NCBI RefSeq assembly: GCF_003144115.1
Contig: NW_020311998.1
Span: forward strand, 123,669-187,668
Source of the DNA: Tilletiopsis washingtonensis
Lineage: Eukaryota; Basidiomycota; Exobasidiomycetes; Entylomatales
Reading direction: 5' to 3'
DNA length: 64,000 nucleotides
The notes beneath the pieces were generated by a model. It was given only the letters and a program-made list of their open reading frames with translations, did no database searches and was not told where the DNA came from. The position numbers and the translations under genes are program-made. Shown one piece after another: positions 1 through 12,000 of the stretch (positions are counted from its first letter, which is position 1; each line of letters starts with the position of its first letter).

Positions 1-154
1 CCCCTCTCGCCCTGCTGCTGCTCGATGCAGCAAGCCGATTGTCCGCTCTGACCCACCCGATCCATTCCCGATCCACTTCTCCCAAGCGTCCTCGTTCAAC
101 GTCTCCAGCCTAAAAGCGTGCATCACTTCATTTCCTCCTCATCTCCCTTCTTCC
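1..154. other. left edge, no gene seen
   Basis: Short stretch downstream of the ALKBH6-like stop codon. No coding frame or structured element can be supported here. It is probably 3' UTR or the intergenic space shared with a gene outside the window. Confidence 0.4.
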
Positions 155-890
155 TTACTTGCGTCTCAGCAACCCCGCCAATCCCTTCGCCACGCGCGGC
201 ACATCGCGCACCGTGATGCTGACTCTCTTCTCCCTCTTCACCTCGCCTTCTTTTGCCTCTCCTCCTCGCGCCTCCTCCTCAGCAATGCTGCCTACCCCTG
301 CCGCTCCAGGCGCAGCCTGCGTCGCCACGCCCGCCTCGACGAGGGCGCCACGCAGCGCCGGCGCCTCGACGAGGGCGGCATTGATGACGCGCGCAAAGTG
401 TGGCGTAGCATCGGCGTCGCGCTCGGCTATGCCGTGCATGTATGACCTGGTTGCCACACCCGTGCCTCGCTAGTCAGTAACGGACGGAACACATGGTGGG
501 TGGGGCGGAGGGAGAGAGAGAGAGAGAGAGAGAAAGAGGAAACACGCACGTATAAGCATCGCCCCTCGTCAGCAGCAAGCTTCGCGGCTCTTGCAGAATC
601 GAAAAGGCCGGGCTTTGTTCGCGTGCACGGAAGCGGGAGCCACTACTTGCACGTTGTTGCTGCTCTTGCTGCTGCGTGGTGGCAGACGCTGCTGCTTGCG
701 CTTCCGTCGGCGCCGCGTCGGCATGCGCGGCAGAGGTTGACGTGGAGAGAGTCGCGTCTGCGTCGTCGACGTAGCGATAGATGTCCAGCAAGGTGTGCGA
801 ACCTAGAGAGATGGTCGCCTACGTATCGCGCGCGCGTCGCCGCAAAGAAACGGCAAATCCCGTCGTCAGCCCGACGGCTGGAGCCGGAGA

Positions 891-924
<34 letters not shown>

Positions 925-2159
925 AACAGGCGTCAGTCCAACTCAGAGGAAGGGGAAGTACAGGAGTGTGAAGAGAGAGAGACGCACCATGATGCCTTGA
1001 CCGGGCAGATACTCATTGACAAGCTACACAATCCGCCGCCCGCACGCACGTCATCGTCAGTCTTTACCACTCCGCCTTTGCATGTCCCTCAGCCGTGCTC
1101 TCTCTCGAGGAGAAAGAGAGAGATGGGGGGGGGGCAAGGACGCAAAACCAAACGCACCACGCTGTTGCCCTCGCGATGCGGACTCGCCTCAAACGCGCCA
1201 ATGTCGACGAGGCGCTGCTTGATGTACGGATGGCCAGTGTACCATTGGGGCATGGGCGCGGGAATAAGCGTCGGCAGCGCCGCCGCCGCCGCCGACTTCT
1301 TTGTGCTGCCTGTCCCCGCCGCAGCCGAGGCTTGTGCTGAGGAGGAGGAGGAGGAAGAGGAGGAGCCGGAGGAGAGTTGACCGCCCCAGTGCTGCAGTCT
1401 GTGAAGCTCACGCCCGCTGGTTTGAGCCATGAGCGACGCAAAAAGCTGCAAGGAGAGGTGTTTTACGGAAAAGGAACGCACCTGCGTGCATGAAGAGACT
1501 TCCACTTTGGCAGAGGCGCAGCGTAGATCTGTGGCCTCGCAAGAACGGGAGTGAGCGGAGGTGTGCGTGTGTTTGCTAAGGACGATGCTTCGGCACACAC
1601 ACACGGGAGCGGATCATCCGACAGCCCAGTGGGAGCACGCATGGCAGGCATACTGGGCCACTCCACCAACATGCTCTGCCCATCCCCCCCCCCCCCCCCC
1701 CCCCCCCCCCCGGCAAGGCTGCGCCTCCCCCGCGCGCTGGGCCCACTCCCCTTGTCCTCTCGCCAGCTCCGGCGTGCGTCCGCCTGTCTGTCCATCTCTC
1801 TCGCACCACTTCTTCGCCACGCTCCTCTCGCCAGCCGCCTCGCTGCGCTGCAGCATAGGCGGGGCTCAAGAACTGACCTTGTCCAGCAGATATCTCTCCT
1901 CCTCCTCGCTGATGAAGTTGGCGCAGTACCAAAAGCCATCTGCGCCTTTCTCCTTCTCCTGCGCCTCTGCGCCTCTCTCGTCGCCCTGCTGTGCATCTCG
2001 CCGCGCTGCCTGCTCCGTCTTGCTCGCCTGCTCGCAGCTGCCGACGGCGGCGCCGGGGCGAGGCGCGCGGGCGGCGTGCGGAATGTGCAGGCGCTGCAGC
2101 GTCGGCGTGCGCGTGTGCGGCGCCCAGGGCGTGGGAGGCTCAATGACGATGGACGTCAT
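155..2159 (-). CDS. ALKBH6: ALKBH6-like Fe(II)/2-oxoglutarate dioxygenase, HxD exon missing
   Basis: AlkB-family dioxygenase most like ALKBH6; substrate unknown. Six coding exons can be joined: 1878-2159, 1482-1528, 1158-1398, 988-1023, 550-818 and 155-446, 388 residues in frame. Family landmarks are FISEEEERYLL (near residue 85), PKWKSLHARRLQHWGG, PQWYTGHPYIKQRLVDIGAF, LVNEYLPGQGIM, ATISLGSHTLLDIYRY, LQEPRSLLLTRGDAYT, the distal iron ligand in SYMHGI and the 2-oxoglutarate arginine in VSITVRDV. The segment of about 12 residues expected between GQGIM and ATISLGSHT, which carries the HxD iron ligands (PHxDGP in the family), is not found. The intervening 169 nt (819-987) instead hold 31 consecutive G. 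A Ser/Ala-rich insert follows HWGGQL. Either the assembly is damaged or the enzyme is inactive. It is divergent with MOG1 across 241 nt. Confidence 0.85.
893..923. repeat. poly-G tract (31 nt) inside ALKBH6-like intron
   Basis: An uninterrupted run of 31 G on the + strand, between the fourth coding exon (ending at 988) and the next one (starting at 818) of the ALKBH6-like gene. It sits where the conserved HxD exon would be expected. Confidence 0.95.
1684..1711. repeat. poly-C tract (28 nt) in first ALKBH6-like intron
   Basis: An uninterrupted run of 28 C on the + strand within the long first intron (1529-1877) of the ALKBH6-like gene. Intron 1 is about 350 nt, several times longer than typical introns here. 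Confidence 0.95.
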
Positions 2160-2400
2160 GGCGCGCGCGCTGCAAGATGTAGCAAGATGGGCGCAGAGGA
2201 TGGGCAGAGAGCAGATGCAGAGACGGGGCTGGTGGTGGCAAAGCAAAGACGAGACGGCTCGAGCCACGCAAAGATGGCACAGCACGCTTGAGCAGCGCGC
2301 GCGCAGCAACAGCACGGCGTGTGGAGGCGGCGACGCGCGCGCATCGGCGTCCAGCTCTTCCGTGCCTACCACCACGCGCCCCCCTCCTCTCTGCCCACGC

Positions 2401-3607
2401 ATGTCCTCCTTCTCCTCGCGCCCACTCTTCGGCGGCGCCCTCTCCGCCTCGCTGCCCGCGGCGTATCTCGACGTGAGCGACGTGCGCCAGGTGCCCGACA
2501 CGCAGGAGGTGCACGTGTCGCGCGCGGCCGACGATGTCAGCTGCATCGTCGAGCTGCTGCAGTGCGTGCCGGGCGAGGGCGACGAGTGCGTCAAGTGAGT
2601 TAAATGAGCAAGGGCGAGAAGGCTGGGAGAGAGAGAGGGGCCGCAGAGGTGGGATTGCGGGGCAAGCGTGGGCCAGGGCGTCAGAGGGGCAGGTGTGCAA
2701 TGCGGGCGAACTGCATCGAAGCACCCCTTTGCCATGTGCCCCGTGCGTGAGCAGCAACACAGGCCATGGGGCGGCGCGTTTGCCTGCCCACCTTCGACTT
2801 GAGCACCCAAGGCCAGCGGTCTGCTTGCTAGGCTGAGGGAGGCGCAAACCTCGATTGGCTGCTTGAAGCGGGTGTACGAGGTAGCAAGGGGGCGGGTGGA
2901 CATTGAAGCGGGCGGAGAGAACGCCTTGCAGAAGAGCGGCTTCCCCCACGACAAGAATCTCAGAGAGTAGAACGGGCAGTGATAGGCGAGATGCCTACCT
3001 GCGACCTAGTCTTGCCGGCCTCATGGCGGCGACGAAGAGGAAGAGGAAGATGCGTCCTCGCCTTCGAGAGAGGCAGCATTTCGAGGCCTGACGATGTTCG
3101 CGCCGGCTACAAGGTCTCATCTGCAACAGAGGGGGAGCCTGGCACACCTCGGCGGCCGTGCAACTTCTGCCTACGTCCGTCGTCTTTTGCCTCTTTAAGC
3201 TGACCCTGGGCTCCTCTCTGATCAGATTCCACTTCGACTCGCTCGCACACGACAATTCCGCCTCTTCATCCTCCATCCTCTCCATCTTCGCCCTGCCCTC
3301 CACCACGCCCTTTTCGCCCGCGCCCACGCGTGGCGGATCGCTGCCCGCGCCCCTCTGTCTCGTCGGCGAGCAGGCGCTCGTCAAGTATGGCCGCGCGCAC
3401 GGCACGCCCGAGTGCGTGCGCGTCTGGCTGGCCGTGTATCGCCTGGCGCCCGCGGCCAACATCGACGTGGTGCTGAGCGTGAATGAGCCGCTGGGCGAGA
3501 CGGCGCTGCGCGGCACGCAGGGAATGGAGGCGAGCAAGGCAAAGGAGGTGTTTGAGGAGGCGGCTAGAAGTCTGAAGATCCATGATTGGGCAGTGTTCGC
3601 TGAATGA
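2401..3607 (+). CDS. MOG1: MOG1-like Ran-binding nuclear import factor
   Basis: MOG1/RanGRF binds Ran (Gsp1) and promotes nucleotide release during nuclear transport. Two exons, 2401-2594 and 3226-3607, give 191 residues, the usual size for the family. The start is supported by the family's N-terminal signature: RPLFGGALSASLPAAYLDVS, then VRQVPDTQEVHV and IVELLQ. Exon 2 opens with FHFDSLAHDN and contains LCLVGEQALVKYG and the conserved RVWLAVYRL strand, ending DWAVFAE. The intron is 631 nt, unusually long for this window, with a GTGAGT donor and a CAG acceptor. No extra exon is needed for a full-length protein. It is divergent from the ALKBH6-like gene and convergent with COQ2 (114-nt gap). 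Confidence 0.88.
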
Positions 3608-3721
3608 AATGGGAGCCTTCGAACCGACTGACGAGCGACGCGCGACGCCAAGGATCATCGAGAGGAGGTGGTGTGCAAAGTGGGTGACTGTTCTATTCAT
3701 TTCCTCGCTGCTCCCTCCCCC

Positions 3722-5209
3722 TCATGCCCAGCCAACCGCAGCCACATAGTCCCACATGCACCCGGCCCACAAGAGGGCTCCGAGATCGCGATTGCTCTCA
3801 AACTTGGCCCAGCAGTCCTCTCTGCTCTGCAGATCCACGCTCCGGATCTGCCACGCCAGATGCATCGCCGCCGCCGCCAGCGCCGCACAGCTCGCCGGCT
3901 GCGCGGCCAGATTCGCAAGCAGCGTGCCCGTCGCGCCGATGCTCCCCATCGACACGGCCGTGCCGCTGAGGAAGAGCACGGCAAAGCCGCTCAGCACCGG
4001 CTTGGTGTGCGCGCCGAACAGCAGGGCGGTCGACTTGATGCCCACCGCCACGTCGTCAGACGCATCTTGATGCGCATAGATCGTGTCGTACACGAGCGTC
4101 CAGGCGATTGTGCCCGCGTAAAGGGGCAGGACGAGCGGGAGATGCAGCGTGGAGGAGAGCGCGGCATAGCCGAGGAGAGCACCCCAGTTGAATGTCAGAC
4201 CTGTGCGAGAGGGAGATCAGAGGGGAAAGAGGGAGGGAGAAGAGCGTGGGGCGCACCGAGAACGGCTTGAGGCCAGTAGGTGATGCGCTTCATGAGCGGA
4301 TAGATGGTCACGGGAATGAGCGATGCTGCACCGAGCACAATGCTGCTCGTACAGCGGCGTCAGCCTCTACACCCCGATCTCTCCTTCTTTTCCTGCTTGC
4401 CAGCGACGAAAGAAAGCTGTGGGGCCAGCGAGAGAGAGATACGCACGAATACCAGTTGAGCTGCAGCAAGACTGCCAGACCCACGCCGAGCTGAGCGCCG
4501 AGAAAGACCAAGGCTTGCCGAGGCGTGACGGTGCCAGCTGCGAGTGGCCGCGTTGCTGTGCGAGCTGGCATGCAATGTGCGTCAGTTCCAGGCCTTTCGT
4601 TGGCCAGACCTGCGCCGCACGCGCCCGGCAAGTTGCATCCCAGATGGCTAAGAAGCAGGCGACCAGAAAAGCCTACGGAGCCGCAGCTCAAAACGGACAT
4701 CAACACTCACCGACCTTCTTGTCCAGCTCCCGATCCCAGAGATCATTCACGGTGCACCCGGCGCCGCGCATCACCACGGCACCGACGCCGAAGAGCGCGG
4801 TATAGCCGAGCGCGACGCTGGGAGGCAGACCAAGATGGTGCCCGCCCAGTGCGAGGGAGAAGGCAGAGGGCCAGAAGAGCAGCCAGGTGCCGATGGGGCG
4901 CGAGAGACGCGCGAGGGCGGCGTAGGGCGCGAGGCGGGAGAGGAGCGAGGGAGAGGAGGGCTCAGGGCGAGGAGGAGCGTTGCGCGGAGAGGAGGCGCGC
5001 AAGAGGAATGCAGGCGAGCGGCTGAAGCTGCGGCGCGACGACGCCGGCGAGGAGAGCGGCGAGAGCGGCAGCCGCCGGCGGGAGCGCGACGCGAGCGCAG
5101 CGGCGCCGAGGCAGCCGTGCCGCAGCGACGCGCTGCTGCGTGCCAGCGTGCGAGAGGCAGCAGTGTGTGGCGCGAGCGCGGCGCCAAAGAGACGCAGTGC
5201 ATGCGCCAT
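3722..5209 (-). CDS. COQ2: 4-hydroxybenzoate polyprenyltransferase, mitochondrial
   Basis: Attaches the polyprenyl tail to 4-hydroxybenzoate in ubiquinone synthesis; UbiA-type integral protein of the inner mitochondrial membrane. Four exons (4711-5209, 4447-4564, 4257-4342, 3722-4200) give 393 residues. An Arg/Ser/Ala-rich N-terminus of about 90 residues fits a mitochondrial presequence. The first Asp-rich prenyl-diphosphate motif, NDLWDRELD, lies at residues 155-163. After it come [14 protein letters not shown] and [16 protein letters not shown], then the second Asp-rich region [15 protein letters not shown]. The tail holds hydrophobic helices and ends YVAAVGWA. The start ATG at 5209 was chosen because it opens the presequence; an upstream in-frame ATG exists in a low-complexity stretch. 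It is divergent with CWC22. Confidence 0.92.
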
Positions 5210-5567
5210 TGCCTGCGCTGCGAGAGAGAAGAGAGAGAGGAGAGGGAAGGAGAAGACGAGGAGCGTGGGAGGTGGGAGGAAGTGGAGGAGGCGCGCGCGC
5301 CGCGCGCGCCGCGGCGTGCGTGAGAAAGCCACAAGCTCGCCGCGCCGCTGCAGAAGCGCGGAGTCGCGTCCTCGGCGTCGTCTCCACCACGGCGCGCGGC
5401 TCGCTGCACGGCCACACCGGCCGCTGCCTTCCCACGACGACCCTCGCGACGCCTGCCGCTCCTCCTCTCTCTCTCTCTCTCTCTGCTCGGCACATCCGCT
5501 CCCGCCGCCTCTCAGCGCACCCGCTCCGCACTCGGCGCAACTCGGCGCAGCGCGCTTCTGGCCGGCC
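5210..5567. promoter_or_regulatory. divergent promoter region COQ2/CWC22
   Basis: 358-nt gap between the two start codons. It contains an alternating CT run near 5464-5482. No specific binding site can be assigned. Confidence 0.4.
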
Positions 5568-8532
5568 ATGCCCGCCTCTGTCTCGTCGCGCGGCGCCTCG
5601 CCCAGCGGCGGCTCGGCAGCTGGCGCAGCGCGCAGCAAGCGCAAGCGGTGCGTGTGCCTCTCGCCTCGCTCTGTCACAGCACTTCACAGCTGATACCCAT
5701 GCTCTCTCACACAGCTCGCCGCCGTCGTCGCGCTCCAGCAGCGCAGGCAGCAGCAGCAGTGGCAGCGGCAGCGAGAGCGAGGCCCCTCGCCGGCCCCGCT
5801 CGCCCGCGGCCGTGCGGCGGCGCTCTCCGGCGCCCGTCGGCGCCGCTGCCTCCACTGCACTTGTGCCGGCAGCTGCTGCCGCCGATGGCGCCTCCACGGC
5901 GCGCACCGAGGAAAAGGGCGCCGAGCTGCGCAGCCAGCTCGCCAAGCTCACCGCGACGCGTGCCGGCGGCGCCTACATCCCGCCGGCGCGCCTGCGCGCC
6001 CTCATGGCCGAGGCCGCCGCGGCAGATGCGGGCAGTGCAGAGTACCAGCGCATGTCGTGGGACGCGCTCAAGAAGAGCATCACCGGCCTCGTCAACAAGG
6101 TGGCGATGGACAACATCAAGTTCATCGTGCCCGAGCTCTTCGCCGGCGCCAACTTGATCCGCGGACGTGGGCTGTTGTGAGTCTGCTGCGCCAGGCGCAA
6201 GTGCGACGCACAGTGGCGCTGACACCCCGGCGCAGCTGTCGCTCCATCATGAAGGCGCAGATGCTCTCGCTCGTCTTCACGCCCACCTTTGCCGCGCTCG
6301 CCTCGGTCGTCAACACCAAGCTGCCCATGGTGGGCGAGCTGCTGGTGACGCGGCTCGTCTCGCAGTTCCGGCGCTCCTTCAAGCGCAACGACAAGCCCGT
6401 CTGCCATGCCACGGCCATGTTTCTCGCCCACCTCGTCAACCAGCGCGTCGTGCATGAGGTGTTGGCGCTCGAGGTGCTCGTGCTTCTCCTCGAGAAGCCG
6501 ACGGATGATGCGGTCGAGGTGGCAGTGAGCTTCATGCGTGAGGTCGGCGCGTTCTTGGCGGAAGAGAGCCCCAAGGCGAGCAACAGCATCTTCGATCGCT
6601 TCCGTGCCGTGCTGTACGAAGGCGACATCAGCAAGCGCGTGCAGTACATGATCGAGGTGCTCTCGCAGGTGCGCCAGCAGAAGTTCAAGGACAACCCGAG
6701 GATCCCGGAGGCGCTGGACTTGGTCGAGGAGGAGGACCAGATTACGCACCGCATTGGCCTCGACGATGAGCTCAACGTGCAGGAGGGCCTGAGTGGGTTG
6801 CGCGAGTGCGAGATGAGGTGTAAAGCACTGACCTCCACCCTCTTGCAGACCTCTTCAAGCCCGACGCAGACTTCCAGGCCAACGAGCGCAAGTACGCCGA
6901 GATCAAGGCCGAGATTCTGGGCGAGAACTCGGACTCTTCGTCGGGCGGCAGCGCCTCGGGCTCGGGCTCGGGCAGCGAGAGTGACGATGAGAGCGAGGGG
7001 GAGGCACAGCAAAAGGCCGAGGTGGCGCAGCTGGAAATCAAGGACAAGACCGAGACAAACATGGTCAACCTGCGCCGCACGATCTACTTGACGATTATGA
7101 GCAGCGCGGCGTTTGAAGAGGCGGTGCACAAGCTGCTGAAGCTGCAGATTCCGGAAGGCCAGGAGGTGAGTTGCCTGCGCCGCCTTGCCACGTTGCTTCT
7201 CGCAGCAGCTGACTTGTGCGCGCCACGCTTTGCTAGATCGAGCTGTGCAACATGATCATCGAGTGCTGTTCGCAGGAGCGCACCTACTCCAAGTTCTACG
7301 GCCACATTGGCGTGCGTCTCTGCAAGCTCGACCGTCTGTGGTCTGGCTGTTTCGAGCAGTGCTTCCGCAACTACTACGACTCGATCCACCGCTACGAGAC
7401 GAATCGGCTGCGCAACATTGCGCGCTTCTTTGGCGCCGTCATTGCGGCCGACGGCATCAGCTGGTCCTGCTTCGAAATCGTCCACATGACCGAGGACGAC
7501 ACGACGTCGAGCAGCCGCATCTTCATCAAGATTCTCTTCCAGGAGATGCTCGAGAAGATTGGCCAGAAGATCCTCGTCGAGCGCTTCAAGGAGCCCTCGA
7601 TGCAGCCGGCGTTTGCCAACATCTTCCCGCGCGCGAACCCAAAGGACACGCGATTCAGCATCAACTACTTTACCTCCATCGGCCTCGGGCCGCTCACCGA
7701 GGAGATGCGCGCGTATCTCAAGGACGTGCCGCGCATACTCGCGCAGCAGGCCGCCCTGGCGAAGGCGCAGCGCGCGCAGGAGTCGTCGGATGACTCGAGC
7801 GAGCTGAGCAGCAGCGACGAGTCTTCGAGCCTGAGCAGCAGCTCGGGCGACAGTCGCTCGCCGCCGCCCAGACGCAGAAGACGCTACTCGAGCGACAGCG
7901 ACAGTCGCAGTCCTGCGCCTCGTCGACGCGCGCGCTCAGACTCGCGCTCTCCGCCGCCGCCGCCACGACGGCGTGCAGACTCGCGCGCGGACTCGCGCAG
8001 CCCTCCGCCGCGGCGTCGCTACGATGACTCGCGCAGTCGCAGCCGCAGTCCGCCGCCGCGCCGTCGTGACGACTCGCGCTCGCCTCCGCCCAGCAGGCGT
8101 CGCTACGACTCTCGCTCGCCTCCGCCGAAGCGCAGACACGCTGACTCGCGCTCGCGCTCGCCGCCGCCGCAGCGGCGCCGCTACGACTCGCGCAGTCCTC
8201 CGCCGCCGGTCAGGCGCGCTGCAGCTCGCGAAGACTCGCGCAGCCCGGTGCCGCGCCGGCGCGTAGAGTCGAGGAGCCCGGTGCCGCGTCGCCGCGACGA
8301 TAGCCCGCCGCGACGGCGGGACGACAGCCCACCGCGTCGCGGCGGCGGCTACGACGAGCGCGGTGCGCCCCCGCACATGCGCAGTGGAGCAGGAGGCGGA
8401 TACGGCAATGGCAGGGACGCGGGAGGACTGGGCGGATACGGAGGAGCCGGTGGCTACGGTGCCCCGCGCGGCGACGATCGCCCACCACGTGGACTGCCGC
8501 CGCGCGACAACGGCTATGCGCGGCGCGCTTGA
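5568..8532 (+). CDS. CWC22: pre-mRNA splicing factor CWC22 with RS-like tail
   Basis: CWC22 is a spliceosome component that escorts eIF4A3 during exon-junction-complex assembly. Five exons (5568-5647, 5715-6176, 6236-6792, 6849-7165, 7237-8532) give 903 residues. Order: Ser-rich basic N-terminus; MIF4G domain beginning near YIPPARLRAL, with RGLFCRSIMKAQMLSLVFTP across a splice site, then CHATAMFLAHLVNQ; acidic Ser/Gly linker (SSGGSASGSGSGSESDDESE); MA3 domain opening NLRRTIYLTIMSSAAFEEA and including SKFYGHIGVRLC. The tail from about 7850 to 8345 is a run of DSRSPPPRRR-type repeats, followed by a Gly-rich end. Intron 3 uses a GTGGGT donor, needed to make GLNLFKPD. The RS tail resembles that of animal CWC22. 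Confidence 0.93.
7846..8345 (+). repeat. RS/SPPPRRR repeat-coding stretch of CWC22
   Basis: Imperfect repeats of about 8-12 residues with the core DSRSPPP followed by Arg residues, encoded in the last CWC22 exon. It has the composition of SR-protein RS domains. Confidence 0.85.
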
Positions 8533-9072
8533 GCAGGGAGAAGCCTGGGCATCAAAAGGGAGCATTGGGATGGGGCGAGAAGGAAGGTGAAGTAATGCGC
8601 AACACACTACTACTGCACGAGCGCGAGATGAAGAGGCGAGGACGATGAGAGGCAAAGAGGGCGCGAGAAGCATGGGCAATTAAGACGGACTGATGTGGAG
8701 GAGCTTGGCTGCGCGAGCGGGACGAAGACAGATTGGTCAGATGGGCTGAGGATGAGGGGGGAAGGGGAGAGACGAGGTGGCTCGGCGGAGGAGGTAAAGG
8801 GCGATGGCGGTAGAAAGGGCAGTAGAACGGCAGCGGCGCGGCGGCGGGCAGCGAGCGAGAGGGACGAAGCATCGACGCTTTGTGGCGGGCAGGTGAGAAG
8901 GCAGAGGCGGTGGTGACGAAAGTGAAGAGCCGCAGCGGCCGAACGTCGAAGCAAGCAGGCGTGCAGCGCAGTGCACCTGTGGACTTGACGCCAGTAGGTC
9001 GAAGGCGGGGACGGCAAAGTAGCGAGCCCACGGCATAGGTCGGGGGTCGAGAGGCAGACAGAGACATGGCGC
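8533..9072. other. convergent 3' intergenic region
   Basis: 540 nt between the stop codons of CWC22 and the C2H2 factor. The + strand is purine-rich. No gene or structured element seen. Confidence 0.4.
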
Positions 9073-12000
9073 TCATGCGCGTCCTGTGGCCGTCTCACGT
9101 CTCAGCGGCGAGCTCTTTGCCGCACTGACGCTGTTCGCCGCCGCCGTCGAAGTCGAGGCGTTGGCTGCGCCGGCAGCCGTTGGCTCGTCGTCGGTGCTGC
9201 TGGCGACAGTGAACAGACTGTGGCTCGTGTTCGGGCGTGTCGCAGGCGTCGCTGCGGGTGCATCGTCGCCGCAGAGACTGGCGATGCTGACGCGCCGCGT
9301 GTTGAGCTGTTCGGGCGGCGGAGGCTCCATGTCTTCCTCCTCTTCCTCGCTGCGAGAGCTGGTGCGTGCTCGACTGGCACTGTTGCCCTCCTCGCCGAAA
9401 CGCGGCGGCGCAGGCAAGTCACCTGCGGTGAAGGGGCGATGACGCTTGGCGTACGAGGATGACGAGAGGGACGCGAGCGACTTGCGCTTGCCCAGCAGAC
9501 TCTCACGCTCCAACGGCGGCAGCACGTCGAATGCCACGCGCTCGCGCAGCACTAGACCGCTCGAGCTGCCCGGACGACTGCGCGCCGCAGCAGCGGCTGC
9601 GCCCGAGGAGCTGAGCGGACGCTCGAGGTGCGCCAGACCCGAACTGCTGCCGGGGCGCTCTCGCACTCCCAGCCTGTCGCTCGTGGTCTCGCGCGGCAGC
9701 GGTGGCGGCTGGAAGAGGAAGGGCGATGAGCCTGAAGGCTGAATCGAGGTCGACGTCGACGACGACAGAGGCGGCGGCAGACCGGAGCGCGAAGGACGAC
9801 GCTGCTCGGCGCCGGAGTTGGTGCCGGGCCGACCGTCGAGGGTGGTCGGTAGAGACATGCTCGGCGGATCGAGGAGACCGCCACGCGAAGTCGGGCGCGA
9901 AAGCCCACGCAGTGTGGCCGAGAGTCCGGAAGGCTTGCCATCTGCGCCGTTTGCTGGACTCGTGAGCGGCCGTCGCTCAGCCGCCGCAGCCGAGAGCGAG
10001 TCTCCGAGGCGAGGCAGCGTGTGTCCCGCATCAATGCTGCCGCGCGGCGTCGCGAAGGGCGGCGGAATACCGAGCCCGCCAGAACTGCGGGGCACACCGA
10101 GAGGCGAAGGACCCGAGGCGGTGTTGGGACGACTGAGCGAGGAGAGAGGCGGCAGCACGGGCCGATCGGTGGGCGTCTCGGGACGTCCGAAGGCCGAGGC
10201 TCCACCGCTCGACGAGATGAGACCACGGCCGTGCGACGAAGTGGGCGGCGGCAGACCGTGCGAGCTGCTGGGCAGTGGTGGCAGCCCGTGCGAGCTGCCG
10301 GGCAGCGGCGGCAGGCCATGCGAGCTGCTGGGCAGCGGAGGCAGACCATGCGAGCTGCTCGGCAACGACGGCAAGCCATGCGAGCTGCCCGGCAACGGCG
10401 GGCTCATGCGTTGCTGCTGCGTGAGTGGTGCTCGCATCTGCAGATGTGCCGCCAATGTGCTTCCGAAGCTGCTCGACGTGGTTGCGGGCGGCAGTGAGTG
10501 TGACTGCTGAGCAGGAGGAGGAGCGTGATGTGCTGCCATAGGCGGCGGCGGAGGCGGGGCATCGTGCTTGAACGGCGCTGCGTAAGGTTGAGTCTCGGGC
10601 GCAAAGCGCCAATCGGTCTCTGAGCCATTGCCGAAAGCCGCGTATGCCGTCGGCGAATCGTGCGTCTGCGTCGGTGCGCCGTTGCTCGTCCATGCCGCGC
10701 CATGCGACGCCGCACTCGGCGCCGCAGCAGCGGGCGGCGCAGCATCGTACCCGTAGAAGCCAGGCGCCGGTGCGCCGTATGCGCCAGACGCTGCAGCTTC
10801 GTACTCCGGTCGACTCTGATCGAGGAAGCCGTATGCAAAGCCGTGCTGTGGTGCTGCGGCCTGCGGCGATGCCGACGTCGGAGCAGCGTAAGGCGGGAAC
10901 GCATTGGGCGCGGGAACTTCCGGCGACGAAGCATAGCCTGGTGCGCCGCCTGCGTACGAGGTAGGAGCGCCAGGCGAGTAGACGCTCGGATGAGCAGGCA
11001 TCATCTGTCCATAGACGCTCGGCTGTGCTGGAACGCCATAGTGCGCAGCTGCAGAGCTGGGCTCCATCATGGAAGCACGACGCGGCTCGTGTGCGCGAGC
11101 ATCGATGCTCATGCGACTCGACCTTGCGTTCTTGGGCACGCTCTTGCGGCGCCCATTCTCCTCCATGTGCGCATGCGTCTGTGCGGCAGGGTGTTGCTGC
11201 ATCATGCCTCCGGGTCCAACGACGCCGACAGGCTTGCCGAGCACTTGAGCGCGCGCATGCTGCGTCTGTGCGGCGTTTGCAGCGAGCGTCGTGTGCAGCG
11301 AGACGAGCTCCGTCATCATCGTCTCGTTGCGCTCTGCTTCGTCGGCGTGCACGGTGTGCGCGTGTTGGCGGAGGTTGTCGAGTCGGGAGAAGGCCTTGCC
11401 GCAATGGCAGCGGAAGGGACGCTCGCCGGTGTGTTTGCTGGACGCGACGGGACTCAGCGACTTTTTCTCGCGATTAGTACTGCTTCGCGCCGGCGCTACT
11501 CACCGAACATGGCGCGCCAGATGCTCACTGCGCGTAAAGACCATCTTGCAGTCGCCAAAGCCACGGCACTGAAACATCGTCACTGCGCTGCCTCCCTCGC
11601 CCTTGTCGTCCTCCACTCCGTGCCCATTGCTCTGCGACGGCGGCGCGACGCGCGCTTCGGAAGAGCGCTTGCGGTCGCGCGTCAGCGTCTCGCTGGGCCG
11701 TCGAGCTTGCTGCTGTTGCTCCGGAGAGTGCACGTCGTCGGGCACTGCGAAGCTTGCGGACGGAGGAGCTCGCATGTGCTGAAAGTGTGCCGAGGGAGGC
11801 GGCTGCATGTGCATCATGCCTGCTGGAGCTGCCTTCATGTCGCCGACGTGCTGCTGCTGCTGCTGCTGCAGCATCAGAGGCGAAGGCTTGACGTCGGCCT
11901 GCTCCATGTACTGCATCTGCGCCTGCTGTTGCTGCTGCTGCTGCACGCTGCCGCCGAGGGCGGGCGAGGCGTAGGGCGAATGCTGCACGTACTGCTGCGG

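Noticed and set aside
500-540. GA microsatellite near 509-533
   Set aside because: Ordinary simple repeat in an intron of the ALKBH6-like gene, unlikely to be functional by itself.
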